Below, in pieces: positions 1 to 8,680 of a stretch of DNA of 64,000 nt. The notes beneath the pieces were generated by a model. That model worked only from the letters and a program-made list of their open reading frames with translations, made no database searches and was not told the origin of the DNA. Position 1 is the first letter of the stretch; each line of letters opens with the position of its first letter. A program made the position numbers and the translations under genes. This DNA comes from Anaerolineales bacterium UBA6055. Its GTDB lineage: Bacteria > Chloroflexota > Anaerolineae > Aggregatilineales > Phototrophicaceae. The DNA lies in the NCBI GenBank assembly GCA_002428985.1, contig DIYL01000061.1:207180-271179 (forward strand), in the 5' to 3' direction.

Positions 1-211
1 ATACCTTTTAGGAGTGCGAATCTGCATAGAGCTGAGTTTCTGCTAATTTACGAAATATATGTCAATTGCGCATCTCTTAAACGAAACGAATCAGAAATGC
101 TCACTGTTAGTAAGGACATCATCCATCATGTCACTGAGAGTTTTCCACTCAATGCTAATTGTCGTTCAGACTAACATCAACTACATTATACAAATGCTAG
201 CGTGTAATTCC

Positions 212-895
212 TTACACCAAGATTAGATCCACAAATGTGCTCAGATCCGCTAGCAAATAATCAGGGTCACAGCTGATTAATTTATCCCGATGTACATACC
301 CTGTGGTGACAGCAACAGATGTAGCATCAACTGCCCGTGCCGCTTGAATATCGGCATTGGTATCACCAATCACTACAACTTTTTCGCCGGTAAACGGAGT
401 TTCATCCAGGTTACGTGCCCGTTCGACTGCGAAGCGTGCGAGATCATCGCGGTCAGCAGATTCGTTGCCAAATGCGCCGACGACAAACCAATCAGGATCA
501 AAACCTGCTTGTTCTAGCTTAATGTGGGCGGTTTTTTCGCAATTCCCTGTGACGAGTCCCAGTACGACGTCATCCCGATCACGTAATGTTGTGATTAAAT
601 CCATCGCATAGGGAATAGGCTCGACTGTAAAATCACCTTTAACGGTATCCATATGACGTGCCATCACATCTTGGTATTCACTGATGGATTCGCCGATATC
701 ATCAACCGTTTTGCCTTCAGATTCAAGCAAATCAGCAAGAATGCGCCAATCGGTCTTACCACCAAAGACATGATTATCAATGTCGCCTGTTGTACCGAAG
801 AACTCGATCATCGCACGGCGTTTGGCTTCCCGTCCGATGCCATTACTCATTAAAAGTGTGCCATCAATATCAAAAAGAATGAGTCGTTGTGTCAT
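212..895 (-). CDS. HAD-superfamily hydrolase (phosphoglycolate phosphatase-like)
   Basis: Predicted cytosolic phosphatase of the haloacid dehalogenase superfamily, acting on a small phosphorylated metabolite that the sequence does not identify. Motif I is FDIDGT with the nucleophile Asp9 and acid/base Asp11; motif II is the Thr of LVTGN; the Lys of HIKLEQAGF fits motif III; motif IV is GDTNADI near residue 177. An alpha-helical cap lies between motifs I and II, as in Gph/PGP-type enzymes. A GTG three codons upstream (904) is possible, but AGGGTGG sits five bases before the ATG at 895, so I start there (227 aa). It appears to be a single-gene unit. Family assignment is firm, substrate unknown. 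Confidence 0.9.
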   Translation of the reverse strand: MTQRLILFDIDGTLLMSNGIGREAKRRAMIEFFGTTGDIDNHVFGGKTDWRILADLLESEGKTVDDIGESISEYQDVMARHMDTVKGDFTVEPIPYAMDLITTLRDRDDVVLGLVTGNCEKTAHIKLEQAGFDPDWFVVGAFGNESADRDDLARFAVERARNLDETPFTGEKVVVIGDTNADIQAARAVDATSVAVTTGYVHRDKLISCDPDYLLADLSTFVDLILV

Positions 896-989
896 GTGTA
901 CCACCCTAGATTGTCTCTAATGCTAACAATTTTAGCGAGATTATGTACTGTTTTCGAGGGTGAGCGGTTCGAATTCAAAGTACATTCTG

Positions 990-1135
990 TGGAATTTGGG
1001 ATAAAGGATTACTTTGGAAAAATTTGGGATATATTTGGGATAAAAAGCTGTTATAACCCAAATTGACCTTTTAATATCACAAATATTTTTACCCAATTTG
1101 GGATATAGGAAAAATTGGGATAAAAGTTTATCCCT
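990..1135. repeat. AT-rich GGGATA repeat cluster with terminal hairpin
   Basis: Five copies of GGGATA, mostly inside the longer (A)ATTTGGGATA, begin at 998, 1026, 1037, 1100 and 1117, and an inverted copy TATCCC lies at 1129-1134. The last direct copy and the inverted copy form a hairpin with arms GGGATAAA and TTTATCCC and a two-base loop (1117-1134). The cluster lies upstream of the HAD gene and downstream of the PPC-like gene. A 68-codon open frame crosses it, but it is simply the repeat read as protein. Function unknown; it could bind a protein or be slippage-derived sequence. Confidence 0.6.
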
Positions 1136-1171
1136 ACAAAAGGTCATATTTTAAGGTGCAACAATCTAGAA

Positions 1172-1924
1172 TTAAGCGTCTGTGATTGTAATGATCAGTT
1201 CAACGGATCCTGCTCGTCCTAGATAATCTGACACAACAATTTCAACCGCTGTATCCGAATCTATGGAGAAATTGCTGACCTGTGCATCCAAAACATCCAA
1301 TGATAGATCACCTGACGTATGGTCGTCATTAAATATAAGTAAGGTGTCCTCAGCAAATAGACGCACGATAGGGTCGAGGGTGCCTGATACATCGCGGGCT
1401 GTCACGGATAGATTTGATTCTGCCGGAACATCAATCGTATAGATTAAGCTATCTTGTGATGCAATATCACCGCTTACAATCGTCAAATCGTCTGTCGATA
1501 AAACATCAAGTGCTGTATCAGCATAGGTCAACAACACATCAACATCGCCTTCGCTCACACCGTTAAAACTGTCGACACGAATCAGATAGTCTCCATCAAT
1601 CGGCAACTCGATTTCGCGTAACATCGCATCACCTTTGAGGTTCCCGTCCGGTAAAATTGTATCGTCATTGTAGTCGAGGCGTTGTCCGTCTGGATACAAA
1701 ATTTCGAGGGTTGTATCGGGAGCAGTGTCTGTCACAGCCGTTAATGTGGTAATCGTAATGATCTCACCAGTAGTCCCGGAATACGTCAACCATGCTGGAT
1801 CAACACCGATTGTGACTGTCATCGGCTCATCGGGTTGGAGTATCATCTCTTGCCCCCAAATGACCACTGCACTTAGGATAATCAGCCCTGTGCTGATGAG
1901 ATATGTTAGGTTTTTTGTCGTCAC
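1172..1924 (-). CDS. Secreted or membrane-anchored protein with PPC-like domains
   Basis: Exported protein of unknown role. An N-terminal hydrophobic segment (LISTGLIILSAVVIW) is a signal peptide or anchor and is followed by two beta-rich repeats. Phrases such as DGDYLIRVDSFNG and a preceding acidic turn match bacterial pre-peptidase C-terminal (PPC) domains, which usually accompany secreted enzymes and help folding or surface attachment. No catalytic domain is present. AAAGGA lies just before a GTG at 1924, giving 250 aa with a short positive N-region, and I prefer this to the ATG at 1960 (262 aa), which lacks a clear ribosome site. Confidence 0.75.
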   Translation of the reverse strand: MTTKNLTYLISTGLIILSAVVIWGQEMILQPDEPMTVTIGVDPAWLTYSGTTGEIITITTLTAVTDTAPDTTLEILYPDGQRLDYNDDTILPDGNLKGDAMLREIELPIDGDYLIRVDSFNGVSEGDVDVLLTYADTALDVLSTDDLTIVSGDIASQDSLIYTIDVPAESNLSVTARDVSGTLDPIVRLFAEDTLLIFNDDHTSGDLSLDVLDAQVSNFSIDSDTAVEIVVSDYLGRAGSVELIITITDA

Positions 1925-2259
1925 ATGATGTCCTTTAATCGTGATGTATAGCCGTTTCATTTAACATCTTTAGAACTTGGCATGGCAAGCCCCATATCAT
2001 ACGTGTCAAGTTCAGCATTCAATTCGACGCTGAGGATTAAAATCACTCAGCTAAAAAGAGCTTGAAGTCTGCTAAAGCGACTGTTATGTCTAATTTTGAT
2101 TTTAGCCCCTTGAGTGGGCTTCTTAATAACACTAGCCGATATGCTTTAGCTTTCGGCAGGAAAACAAATGAATTTTGCATAATTACTTAAGTTTACACCA
2201 ATCAGATACGGCAAGCCCAGTTATTACAGGTGCTCAATTAATCGTCGATTTTGCTCTAT
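1925..2259. other. Intergenic stretch, nothing recognised
   Basis: About 335 bases between two leftward genes. It contains a small inverted repeat (AGCCC and GGGCT arms near 2104-2120) but no T-tract, no open frame with a ribosome site and no RNA gene that I can recognise. It presumably carries the promoter of the PPC-like gene. Confidence 0.4.
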
Positions 2260-3036
2260 TTAACGAATCGGTTCAATTGGTAAATCATAGACAAAATAAT
2301 CTTTGCCAGTATCGTTTGTTTGACACACCCACGTCCCCTCAGGGTTGAGTACACCCGATGGCGCAGAACAACGAATATCCATCGGCGCACAATTATCAAC
2401 TGTGACAATCCATGCATTGCCTGCTCGTGCCCGCATCCGTAGGTTACTTTCATGAAATGCCCAGTTTACATTCGACCATTCATGTGCGCTACGTCCACCA
2501 TTGACTGCATGAAAAATGGCTTGTGTGCCCATATCACTGAGTTGTTGTGTGAGATGTGTATCTGGCATCGGTGTAACACCGGGATTCGCCCACATATCAT
2601 TACAGATCAAACCACCTACTGTATATCCGTCGTACTCAAATGTTTGTAATGGACGTGTCGCATAGTGATTCACTTCTCCGACAGGCGGGTCGGTTGGTGT
2701 GCCACAGCACAAGATTTTGGCGTGAAAGCCTATAAATGTCCCATCTTTATCATAGAAGCGTAGTTGATTATAAACTTGCGCATCATCTTCGACAAAACAT
2801 GTACCAAGCGCCAGTCCGATACTTGCAGACTTTGCCAGCTCGAGAATCTGTTCGAGTGCATCTTGGGTTTGTTGCACATCAAATATATGAGTATATCCGC
2901 TGAGCGAGCCTTCGGGTGTCAATAAAATATCGGCGTTCGATTGTTTGGCGAAATCAATTGCTTCACTCAGCATCTCGACATTTTCCGAAATATCCTTAGA
3001 GACTGGAATTTGAGCACCTGCCACGCGTAAAACCAT
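2260..3036 (-). CDS. Carbon-nitrogen hydrolase (nitrilase superfamily)
   Basis: Predicted amidase or N-carbamoylase-type enzyme that cleaves a non-peptide C-N bond in a small metabolite. All three catalytic residues are in their family contexts: Glu42 in LLTPEGSLSGY, Lys107 in GFHAKILC and Cys145 in LICNDMWANPG. At 258 aa it matches the usual length of a single nitrilase domain and has no NAD-synthetase or other fused module. The start MVLRVAGAQIPV is the typical family N-terminus. It is monocistronic, so the context does not help with the substrate; omega-amidase, carbamoylputrescine amidase and others remain possible. Confidence 0.9.
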   Translation of the reverse strand: MVLRVAGAQIPVSKDISENVEMLSEAIDFAKQSNADILLTPEGSLSGYTHIFDVQQTQDALEQILELAKSASIGLALGTCFVEDDAQVYNQLRFYDKDGTFIGFHAKILCCGTPTDPPVGEVNHYATRPLQTFEYDGYTVGGLICNDMWANPGVTPMPDTHLTQQLSDMGTQAIFHAVNGGRSAHEWSNVNWAFHESNLRMRARAGNAWIVTVDNCAPMDIRCSAPSGVLNPEGTWVCQTNDTGKDYFVYDLPIEPIR

Positions 3037-3150
3037 TGTTGCACTCCATCAATATCATTTGTATCCGTTAAATAATAACACTGAAAAATCTAAATTTGTG
3101 CAGTTGGTTGCTACATCCACAAAAAGAAAAAACTTATAAAAACAATCATA

Positions 3151-3172
3151 CCCCTCTCCAAAGAGAGGTGTG
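3151..3172. repeat. Short hairpin in intergenic region
   Basis: CCTCTC and GAGAGG arms around a CAAA loop, followed by further CCTCTC copies to about 3188. It lies between the divergent nitrilase and SH3-protein genes. It may be a regulatory hairpin or a dispersed repeat; there is no T-tract for a + strand terminator. Confidence 0.4.
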
Positions 3173-3268
3173 TACCTCTCCACCTCTCTCGTACGATGAA
3201 ATCATGAACAGCGCATACAACAACGTAGCGCGATAAATGATGAACATGTAAAAGGAGATACAGTTATC

Positions 3269-5047
3269 ATGCAGTCCAAACGTAACATCAAATTATCACT
3301 CGTACTCATTATCACCATGCTTAGCCTAATGACAGGCATTGTGATTCATGCAGAGGAAGGGGCACCTGTACTCAATGCAGAATTGATGCAGATGGACATC
3401 AACCAGATTCAACAATATCAAATTCCACCGACCATTGGCGGATACACGATTTTACCGGGCGGTATTTTAGAGGGTGCACCGTCGGATTTTGCACCGACAC
3501 CTGATGCTTGTGACACTGCTGCCGGGTCATATGTCACTGCGGGGGTTAAAGCGGTTCGTCAGACGATGATTCATTTTGACAACATTGTGTATGACAATAA
3601 AGACCCAGAACTCGTATTGTATGCGCTGTACGCGTTAGAAGCGAACGCGTTTGCAGAACTTGATGCAAAATTTGTTGCACCTAATAACCTCACTAAAGTA
3701 GCTGACTTTAACGATGGCATGACGACCGTGATAGGCGAGAATAGTACCTGCTTGACCGAAGGATCGCTAACTGCACGCCTTTGGGAACTTGAAGATGGTA
3801 CATGGGCGATTGAATCCATTCAGTTTAATGAACCACACGATATTTCAGACGCATGGAATGTGAACCCTAGCCCGAACCTTGATGCGATTCAGTTTGATAT
3901 GCCAGTATTAGTCGAAGGTGTGGTTGTTCACTACATGGTGCCATACAACGAACCGCCAGTAACAACACTACCCGGTGAAAATGCAGACCAGATCGCAGCG
4001 CAACCAACACCACTCTGTGAGGGTACCGCCATATCACGTCTCGATATTGGTATGGATGTCATGTTCCACGGCTATGGGTACACAGAATTCCCGACCGATG
4101 TTGACGCGTTTTGGTGGGATTGGGTATTCGACGGATCACAAGTTACATTAGGGGACTATGGTACAGCGGTTTACATGGACATTTTAGAAGAAACACCGGT
4201 AACTACGATTGTGGGTAACCTCGATAGTCCAGTCATGTCAGCCGATGAACTCTATGATGGCATCAAATTTGGTACAGTTGTTGACGGCCCTTACTGCACA
4301 TCTATGAATGCCGAACCTACTTCGACTAGCGGTAAATTTACAGAAGCACCTGATTACGATCATGACCGCTTCTATACATGGTGGCGAGTCGACATTAACG
4401 GCACAATCGGTTGGTATCCAGAAGTTGTCGGACAATATTCACACTGGTTATGGGAACAAGAGGGTATGTTTGATCGCAAACTGACGATGTACTACATGAC
4501 ACCATTCAACGCATCCGAAGCGCAACCAGAAACCTGCCCACAGAGCATCTTATTCACTGGATTAGAAGTATCACCAGCCGTTGGCGCAATGAACCTCCGT
4601 GCCGAACCACAAGGCGACATCATCGGACGATTTGATATGGCAGAAACCGTCATCTTGAGCAGTGGACCTGTGTGTGACGGCGGTAGCAATTGGTGGTGGA
4701 CAGATCGTGGTTTCCTCGCTGAAAATGATCCCGAAACATTAGTTGCCCTGTTATTGCCCGCAGTTCAACAAGTCCGTGAAGCTGCAATCGTAGAAGAAAC
4801 AACCCAAGAAATCATCGAGACACCAGTGCCATCACAACCGGAACCACAAGAAACGCGTGAACCGGACACGAATAATAACGATGACGATAGAGACAATGAC
4901 CGTGATAACGACCGCGATAACGATAACGATCGTGACGACGATGACAGTGACGATGAAGACGGTGTAAGAATCACCACAGCAACATTTAGTGGTCGCGGTA
5001 GCAGTTCCTCATCCTCCTGCGACTCAGCAACTGGGCGCGGATGCTAA
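3269..5047 (+). CDS. Large secreted protein with SH3-like domain and Asp/Arg/Asn-rich tail
   Basis: Exported protein of 592 aa, probably wall- or surface-associated; no enzymatic domain was recognised. Residues 1-28 form a signal peptide ending near IVIHA before EEG. The middle is Trp- and Cys-rich. Around residues 430-490 the phrase NLRAEPQGDIIGRF followed by WWWTDRGFLAEN matches a bacterial SH3 (SH3b-type) domain, a module that often binds peptidoglycan or peptides. The C-terminus has a low-complexity stretch of alternating Asp, Asn and Arg (about residues 535-565) and then a Ser run ending in CDSATGRGC. AAAGGAG lies about 11 bases before the ATG, and a strong terminator follows. Confidence 0.75.
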   Translation: MQSKRNIKLSLVLIITMLSLMTGIVIHAEEGAPVLNAELMQMDINQIQQYQIPPTIGGYTILPGGILEGAPSDFAPTPDACDTAAGSYVTAGVKAVRQTMIHFDNIVYDNKDPELVLYALYALEANAFAELDAKFVAPNNLTKVADFNDGMTTVIGENSTCLTEGSLTARLWELEDGTWAIESIQFNEPHDISDAWNVNPSPNLDAIQFDMPVLVEGVVVHYMVPYNEPPVTTLPGENADQIAAQPTPLCEGTAISRLDIGMDVMFHGYGYTEFPTDVDAFWWDWVFDGSQVTLGDYGTAVYMDILEETPVTTIVGNLDSPVMSADELYDGIKFGTVVDGPYCTSMNAEPTSTSGKFTEAPDYDHDRFYTWWRVDINGTIGWYPEVVGQYSHWLWEQEGMFDRKLTMYYMTPFNASEAQPETCPQSILFTGLEVSPAVGAMNLRAEPQGDIIGRFDMAETVILSSGPVCDGGSNWWWTDRGFLAENDPETLVALLLPAVQQVREAAIVEETTQEIIETPVPSQPEPQETREPDTNNNDDDRDNDRDNDRDNDNDRDDDDSDDEDGVRITTATFSGRGSSSSSSCDSATGRGC

Positions 5048-5050
5048 ATT

Positions 5051-5100
5051 AACAACGCAATAGCATGACATCAATGAGGGCGGATCACTCCGTCCTTTTT
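5051..5100 (+). repeat. 50-bp direct repeat, copy 1 (includes terminator)
   Basis: Matches 5932-5981 at 45 of 50 positions by direct comparison. The shared block starts before the hairpin (GCAATAGCATGACATCAAT), so similarity is not confined to the terminator stem. The two copies flank the orphan gene at 5227-5889. Confidence 0.85.
5078..5100 (+). terminator. Rho-independent terminator after the SH3 protein
   Basis: GGGCGGA pairs with TCCGTCC (one G-T wobble) around a TCAC loop, followed by TTTTT. A nearly identical copy, with 27 bases of shared upstream sequence, follows the next gene. Confidence 0.85.
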
Positions 5101-5226
5101 GTGTTGTTATCCTATAATGAATTATCGTAAATCTACTTTTACGTGTTTAAATTATCATGGCTCAGAGATAATTTAGTTTGTGTGGGGAATAGGTGTGTAA
5201 TTTAGATATAAAAGGTTTCATAGAAA

Positions 5227-5889
5227 ATGACTGACATGATTGCAGGTGGATACTTCTTAATTCGTCCAGAGGAAGTTGTTGATAACTTATCTAGATATGA
5301 TTTGTTACTACATACACATTTTAGCATCAGCTCATGTCAATCCAGCTCATCTGGTATTGCTGAGTGGGCAGGAGGAAACCCTGAAATTCTTGGTGTTCCA
5401 ACAGAAAAGCTTGAGATTGCTAGCCAATGGTCTCAATCTGAACACGATAAAGCCTTTGGATACCCCAATGTCTTTTATACGCTACAAAATGCAAAAGATT
5501 ATGTCGAACAATTCATTCCTGATATTCCTGATGATCTGGTAGTTTTGTGTATTGCATTACTACAGCGAACTGCCAAAGAAGTATTAAACGAGGATGTTTG
5601 TAAGTACGGTGTTTACCAGACATTAGAACGAATGCAACAACCGGTAGAGAGAGGCAAGATTTTAGGATATGAAATTTTGAGTTTTGATTATGGGATTGGA
5701 CACACATGGTTGTGTTATGGATTCCACGATGTAGCTTATGAAAAATACAATATCAAACCAAATGCCCATGGATTTCTAGCGAATGAATCAGATGCACAAT
5801 TAGTTATTGATTCGATTATACGAATACCACCGAATACCAAAGATGAATTATGGTATCCATGGCAAATCATTCAATATGAGATTAAATGA
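5227..5889 (+). CDS. Hypothetical protein, 220 aa
   Basis: I do not recognise a family. It is a soluble protein without signal peptide or membrane segment, rich in aromatic residues near the C-terminus (DELWYPWQIIQY). The base composition is visibly more AT-rich than that of the preceding gene. It stands alone on the + strand, with near-identical terminator blocks both before (5051-5100) and after it (5932-5981), which suggests insertion or duplication of a cassette. The ATG is preceded by an AT-rich leader with a poor ribosome site. Its size and isolation would fit an accessory or immunity-type gene, but nothing in the sequence proves this. Confidence 0.6.
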   Translation: MTDMIAGGYFLIRPEEVVDNLSRYDLLLHTHFSISSCQSSSSGIAEWAGGNPEILGVPTEKLEIASQWSQSEHDKAFGYPNVFYTLQNAKDYVEQFIPDIPDDLVVLCIALLQRTAKEVLNEDVCKYGVYQTLERMQQPVERGKILGYEILSFDYGIGHTWLCYGFHDVAYEKYNIKPNAHGFLANESDAQLVIDSIIRIPPNTKDELWYPWQIIQYEIK

Positions 5890-5931
5890 TGATGACAGCT
5901 CAAAGTCACTACTGCAATAATTAGCTAAACC

Positions 5932-5981
5932 AACAATGCAATAGCATGACATCAATTAGGGTGGATAACTCCGTCCTTTTG
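5932..5981 (+). repeat. 50-bp direct repeat, copy 2 (includes terminator)
   Basis: Second copy of the block at 5051-5100, with five substitutions. Two of these lie in the hairpin and leave it foldable. Confidence 0.85.
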
Positions 5982-5985
5982 TTTT
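5959..5985 (+). terminator. Rho-independent terminator after the orphan ORF
   Basis: GGGTGGA pairs with TCCGTCC around a TAAC loop (two G-T wobbles), followed by TTTTGTTTT. Confidence 0.8.
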
Positions 5986-6074
5986 ATCTAGGTTAACATC
6001 GAGTCCCATGAATTGTTCGGGAATCTACCCAATGCTACAATTACCTATATATCACAGTAATGAGGTTTACATAG

Positions 6075-6716
6075 ATGAGTGATTCAAATAATGAAAGTGA
6101 CTCAACAAACCAGTACTCCAGAGAGGTTAAGGCGATTCTGGATACTGCGCGTGAGATTATGCGAGAAGAAGGTGTTGCATCACTAAATCTTCAGAAGATT
6201 GCGCAACGTGTGGGGTTGCAGTCGACTGAATTATATAGCTTCTTGTTTAATCATTTCCCAGATGTAAATGCAATATATGACGAGTTATTTGCTATCGGTA
6301 TGCGTCAGTATCGTGATGAATTTGCGTCGATATTTGAAGAGCACGGGGCAACATGGGATGGTCTTCAGCGCATTATGGAAGCATATCTATCATTTGCAAT
6401 TCAAAACCGTGAGATATATCAGATTATGTTTGAGCGCCCAGTTCCTAGTTTTTCGCCATCCGAAAAAGCTATCCAAGAATCGGTCAAACTCGTCGAAGTT
6501 GCCCAATCTGTATTTGCTGCCGCAAAGGCATCTGGAACAATTACCACATCACTATCGGTTGAAGATACGACAAACTTATTTGTATCGATTATGCATGGGA
6601 TTACAGCAATGCACCTCGCCAACGATCCTGAATTGCCGATGAATGAAGGACGTTTTGGCAGCTTGCTTCCAGCTATCAAATCTATCCTGCAAACAGCATG
6701 GTCAGCAGCGTCATGA
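6075..6716 (+). CDS. TetR/AcrR-family transcriptional regulator
   Basis: DNA-binding repressor of 213 aa. Residues about 15-60 form the TetR helix-turn-helix (AILDTAREIMREEGVASLNLQKIAQRVG in part, then a recognition helix with LQSTELYSFLFNHF). The rest is the all-helical ligand-binding and dimerisation domain, resembling the TetR C-terminal families in which IMFERPVPSFSPSEKA-like segments occur. It sits alone between the orphan ORF and the convergent radical SAM operon, so no obvious target is adjacent. A TGAGG element precedes the ATG. Confidence 0.88.
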   Translation: MSDSNNESDSTNQYSREVKAILDTAREIMREEGVASLNLQKIAQRVGLQSTELYSFLFNHFPDVNAIYDELFAIGMRQYRDEFASIFEEHGATWDGLQRIMEAYLSFAIQNREIYQIMFERPVPSFSPSEKAIQESVKLVEVAQSVFAAAKASGTITTSLSVEDTTNLFVSIMHGITAMHLANDPELPMNEGRFGSLLPAIKSILQTAWSAAS

Positions 6717-6823
6717 TATGATGAATTTGAAAGATTTTCTTATTCTATACTATTAAATATAGATATTAATTTATGTTAATAAAAATGCAATATATGGATT
6801 TTTATCGTAAAGATTTTCATTAA

Positions 6824-7855
6824 CTAATCGTGAGTTGTTTGTTGTAAATGGTAACTGATTTCAGACATATATTGAAACCAATCAATAAAACGTTGTGTTT
6901 GGTCATCTAACGAAGAAAATGTATAATCAATTAAGTCACGGATAGATGTCCATTGTTTTTTTTTATAATGAGATATAGAAGTTTCAAAAGACATACCTAT
7001 CTTTCCAATATAGTAGTTTGGGTTAATTCCATAGGTAAATGGGATAGCATTACCTTCATCAGTGATTACAATTGGGCTAATTAGGTCAGACAAAACTACA
7101 TCATCGGTTGACTGTCTCTCAAGTACTTTATAACGTGCACGATTTTTTCTAATTTGATCTATCGGTAATAGGTCAAGCTGAATCGGAATATCACTAGCAT
7201 TTTCTAACAATGATGCCACTACATAAGTCCGCACCATATCATCACCATCTAGCCCTAATAATTTATTCATTTGTGTGCCACGTCCCGTTGAGGCGAACGG
7301 ATGCAACTGTAATAGACTTGCGTTATGTTCTTCAGCATAATCTACTATCCATGGAATATCATTTATCGACAAATGAGACACACAGAAAGCAATTCCAAAT
7401 GCAACTTCATACTGCGTCAGGTAGTTAATTGCATTTTCAACAAAACGAAATGCTTGCGGATGGTTTCTAATCTTATTATGTAATTCAGGAGTGCCATCTA
7501 CACTAATTGCAATCATTTCAATATTATCTATCAACCAGTCAATATTATTATTGTTAATTGCACTACCATTTGTAATTAGACTAGTTTTGTAACCTAATTC
7601 TTTTGCCCGTGCTAACAAAGTTTGTATATCGGCATAGAGTAATGGTTCGCCACCTGAGATACTGAGAACGTTGTAACCTTCGCGAATTAGAATAGTAAGC
7701 GTATTAATAATTAAGTCTATGTCTAAAGAATTTTGTAGGCGAGGACTTGATGAACTGTAGCAGTGTTGACAGGTTAGATTGCAAAATCTACTTGGATGCA
7801 AATGAACGACACGCTCAGGCATAAAGCCTGAGAATGTCTGACTAAGGCTATTCAT
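6824..7855 (-). CDS. Radical SAM protein, second gene of a coupled pair
   Basis: Radical S-adenosylmethionine enzyme of 343 aa. The 4Fe-4S ligands are Cys25, Cys29 and Cys32 in CNLTCQHC (CX3CX2C), followed by the SAM-binding GGEP motif and ITNG. After the core barrel there is no Cys-rich SPASM or twitch domain, so no auxiliary cluster is expected. Its ATG overlaps the stop of the upstream 109-aa gene (TAATG), showing translational coupling, and both genes are AT-rich. The general resemblance is to peptide- or protein-modifying radical SAM enzymes found next to a small substrate or partner. The reaction is unknown; a RiPP-type modification is an inference from context. Confidence 0.88.
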   Translation of the reverse strand: MNSLSQTFSGFMPERVVHLHPSRFCNLTCQHCYSSSSPRLQNSLDIDLIINTLTILIREGYNVLSISGGEPLLYADIQTLLARAKELGYKTSLITNGSAINNNNIDWLIDNIEMIAISVDGTPELHNKIRNHPQAFRFVENAINYLTQYEVAFGIAFCVSHLSINDIPWIVDYAEEHNASLLQLHPFASTGRGTQMNKLLGLDGDDMVRTYVVASLLENASDIPIQLDLLPIDQIRKNRARYKVLERQSTDDVVLSDLISPIVITDEGNAIPFTYGINPNYYIGKIGMSFETSISHYKKKQWTSIRDLIDYTFSSLDDQTQRFIDWFQYMSEISYHLQQTTHD

Positions 7856-8184
7856 TATTTTATACCTAATGGACGAATCTCTTCAAAATCTTGTTCAATT
7901 CGTACGTGGAATAGATCAGGATCAATAATACCATATGGAAAAACTTCAATTCGACCAACACGCCCACCACCAACTTCAACGAGTTCTGGAATCACTTCCC
8001 ACCAATTTTTGTTATCAATAAAATAATCGAGGCAAATCCCATATGTGCAAATATCTACACCACGAATCTGATAGCTTGCTCTAGAAATACGTTCTGCTAA
8101 TTCGTTTACAGCACGATTTTCAACTTTTCGGCTAGCAACAGCCCGAGCTAGTGCTTTTGAAACGAGTTTTACATCGTTTGACAT
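7855..8184 (-). CDS. Small partner or possible substrate protein of the radical SAM enzyme
   Basis: Protein of 109 aa with no family that I recognise. GGAG lies eight bases before the ATG at 8184; a longer frame reaching 8250 would add a hydrophobic stretch without a ribosome site and is not preferred. The N-terminal half is basic and helical (VSKALARAVASRK), followed by a two-cysteine segment VDICTYGICLDYF and a C-terminal beta-like half with a GGGRVGRIE turn. It ends on the start codon of the radical SAM gene. It could be a modified peptide, a leader-binding or delivery protein, or a structural partner. The tight coupling is seen directly; the role is inferred. Confidence 0.8.
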   Translation of the reverse strand: MSNDVKLVSKALARAVASRKVENRAVNELAERISRASYQIRGVDICTYGICLDYFIDNKNWWEVIPELVEVGGGRVGRIEVFPYGIIDPDLFHVRIEQDFEEIRPLGIK

Positions 8185-8680
8185 GGAAATTCTCCATTTT
8201 ATTAATATACGATAAAAATAGATTATCATAAAAACCAAAAAATGCAACAAAAGTAAACTATATAAATCACAAAGTTTGAAAAAGATGTTGTTAATTATAC
8301 TATTTAGTTAATTCTCTGAATCTGTTGGGTGTCAAATTTTAAAGATGACAATTATAGAATGTGTTATAAGTGTATTGAGACAATATAGTAAGTATGTTAT
8401 TCTATTATTGATCAAGCAAGTTAAAAGGCAAACGCCTATGTATGTACACGACCGCACTTACGGCTAATACAATCCTCACAAGACGATAATCCACATATCT
8501 GATAAGATACGTCGGCGCATATGCGTCTGATGTTATATCGTGCATTACAATTTCCGCAATTTAAATTGTCATACCCTATGTAGGGACGAAACCATCTATT
8601 CGTCCGCTGGCGCAACCCTAGATGCGCCCCTACGATTTGTATGAAACAAAACAGGTAGTTCACCTGAAGGAGTTTTATCT
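8185..8680. other. Divergent intergenic region between the radical SAM operon and metH
   Basis: About 496 bases. The left part is AT-rich and probably holds the leftward promoter. It contains a 10-bp palindrome CGCATATGCG (8516-8525), the palindromic element at 8580-8633, and the metH ribosome site GAAGGAG (8667-8673). I looked for SAM and cobalamin riboswitch signatures in front of metH and did not recognise either. Confidence 0.5.
8580..8633. repeat. 54-bp palindromic element
   Basis: The ends are GTAGGGACG and CGCCCCTAC (inverted, one mismatch). Inside are two further hairpins: GGACG with CGTCC and GGCGC with GCGCC, giving a cruciform-like layout. It resembles short dispersed palindromic repeats with GTAGGG termini. 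A second element with the same end motif lies at 16508-16562. Confidence 0.65.

Noticed and set aside
961..990. tRNA T-loop-like GGTTCGAATTC
   Set aside because: No acceptor stem, anticodon arm or D-arm can be drawn around it.
941..1147. 68-codon open frame
   Set aside because: It is a translation of the GGGATA repeat cluster, with no ribosome site and repeat-driven composition.
8185..8680. Riboswitch before metH
   Set aside because: No SAM or cobalamin riboswitch signature (such as a B12 box) was recognised; only palindromes are present.
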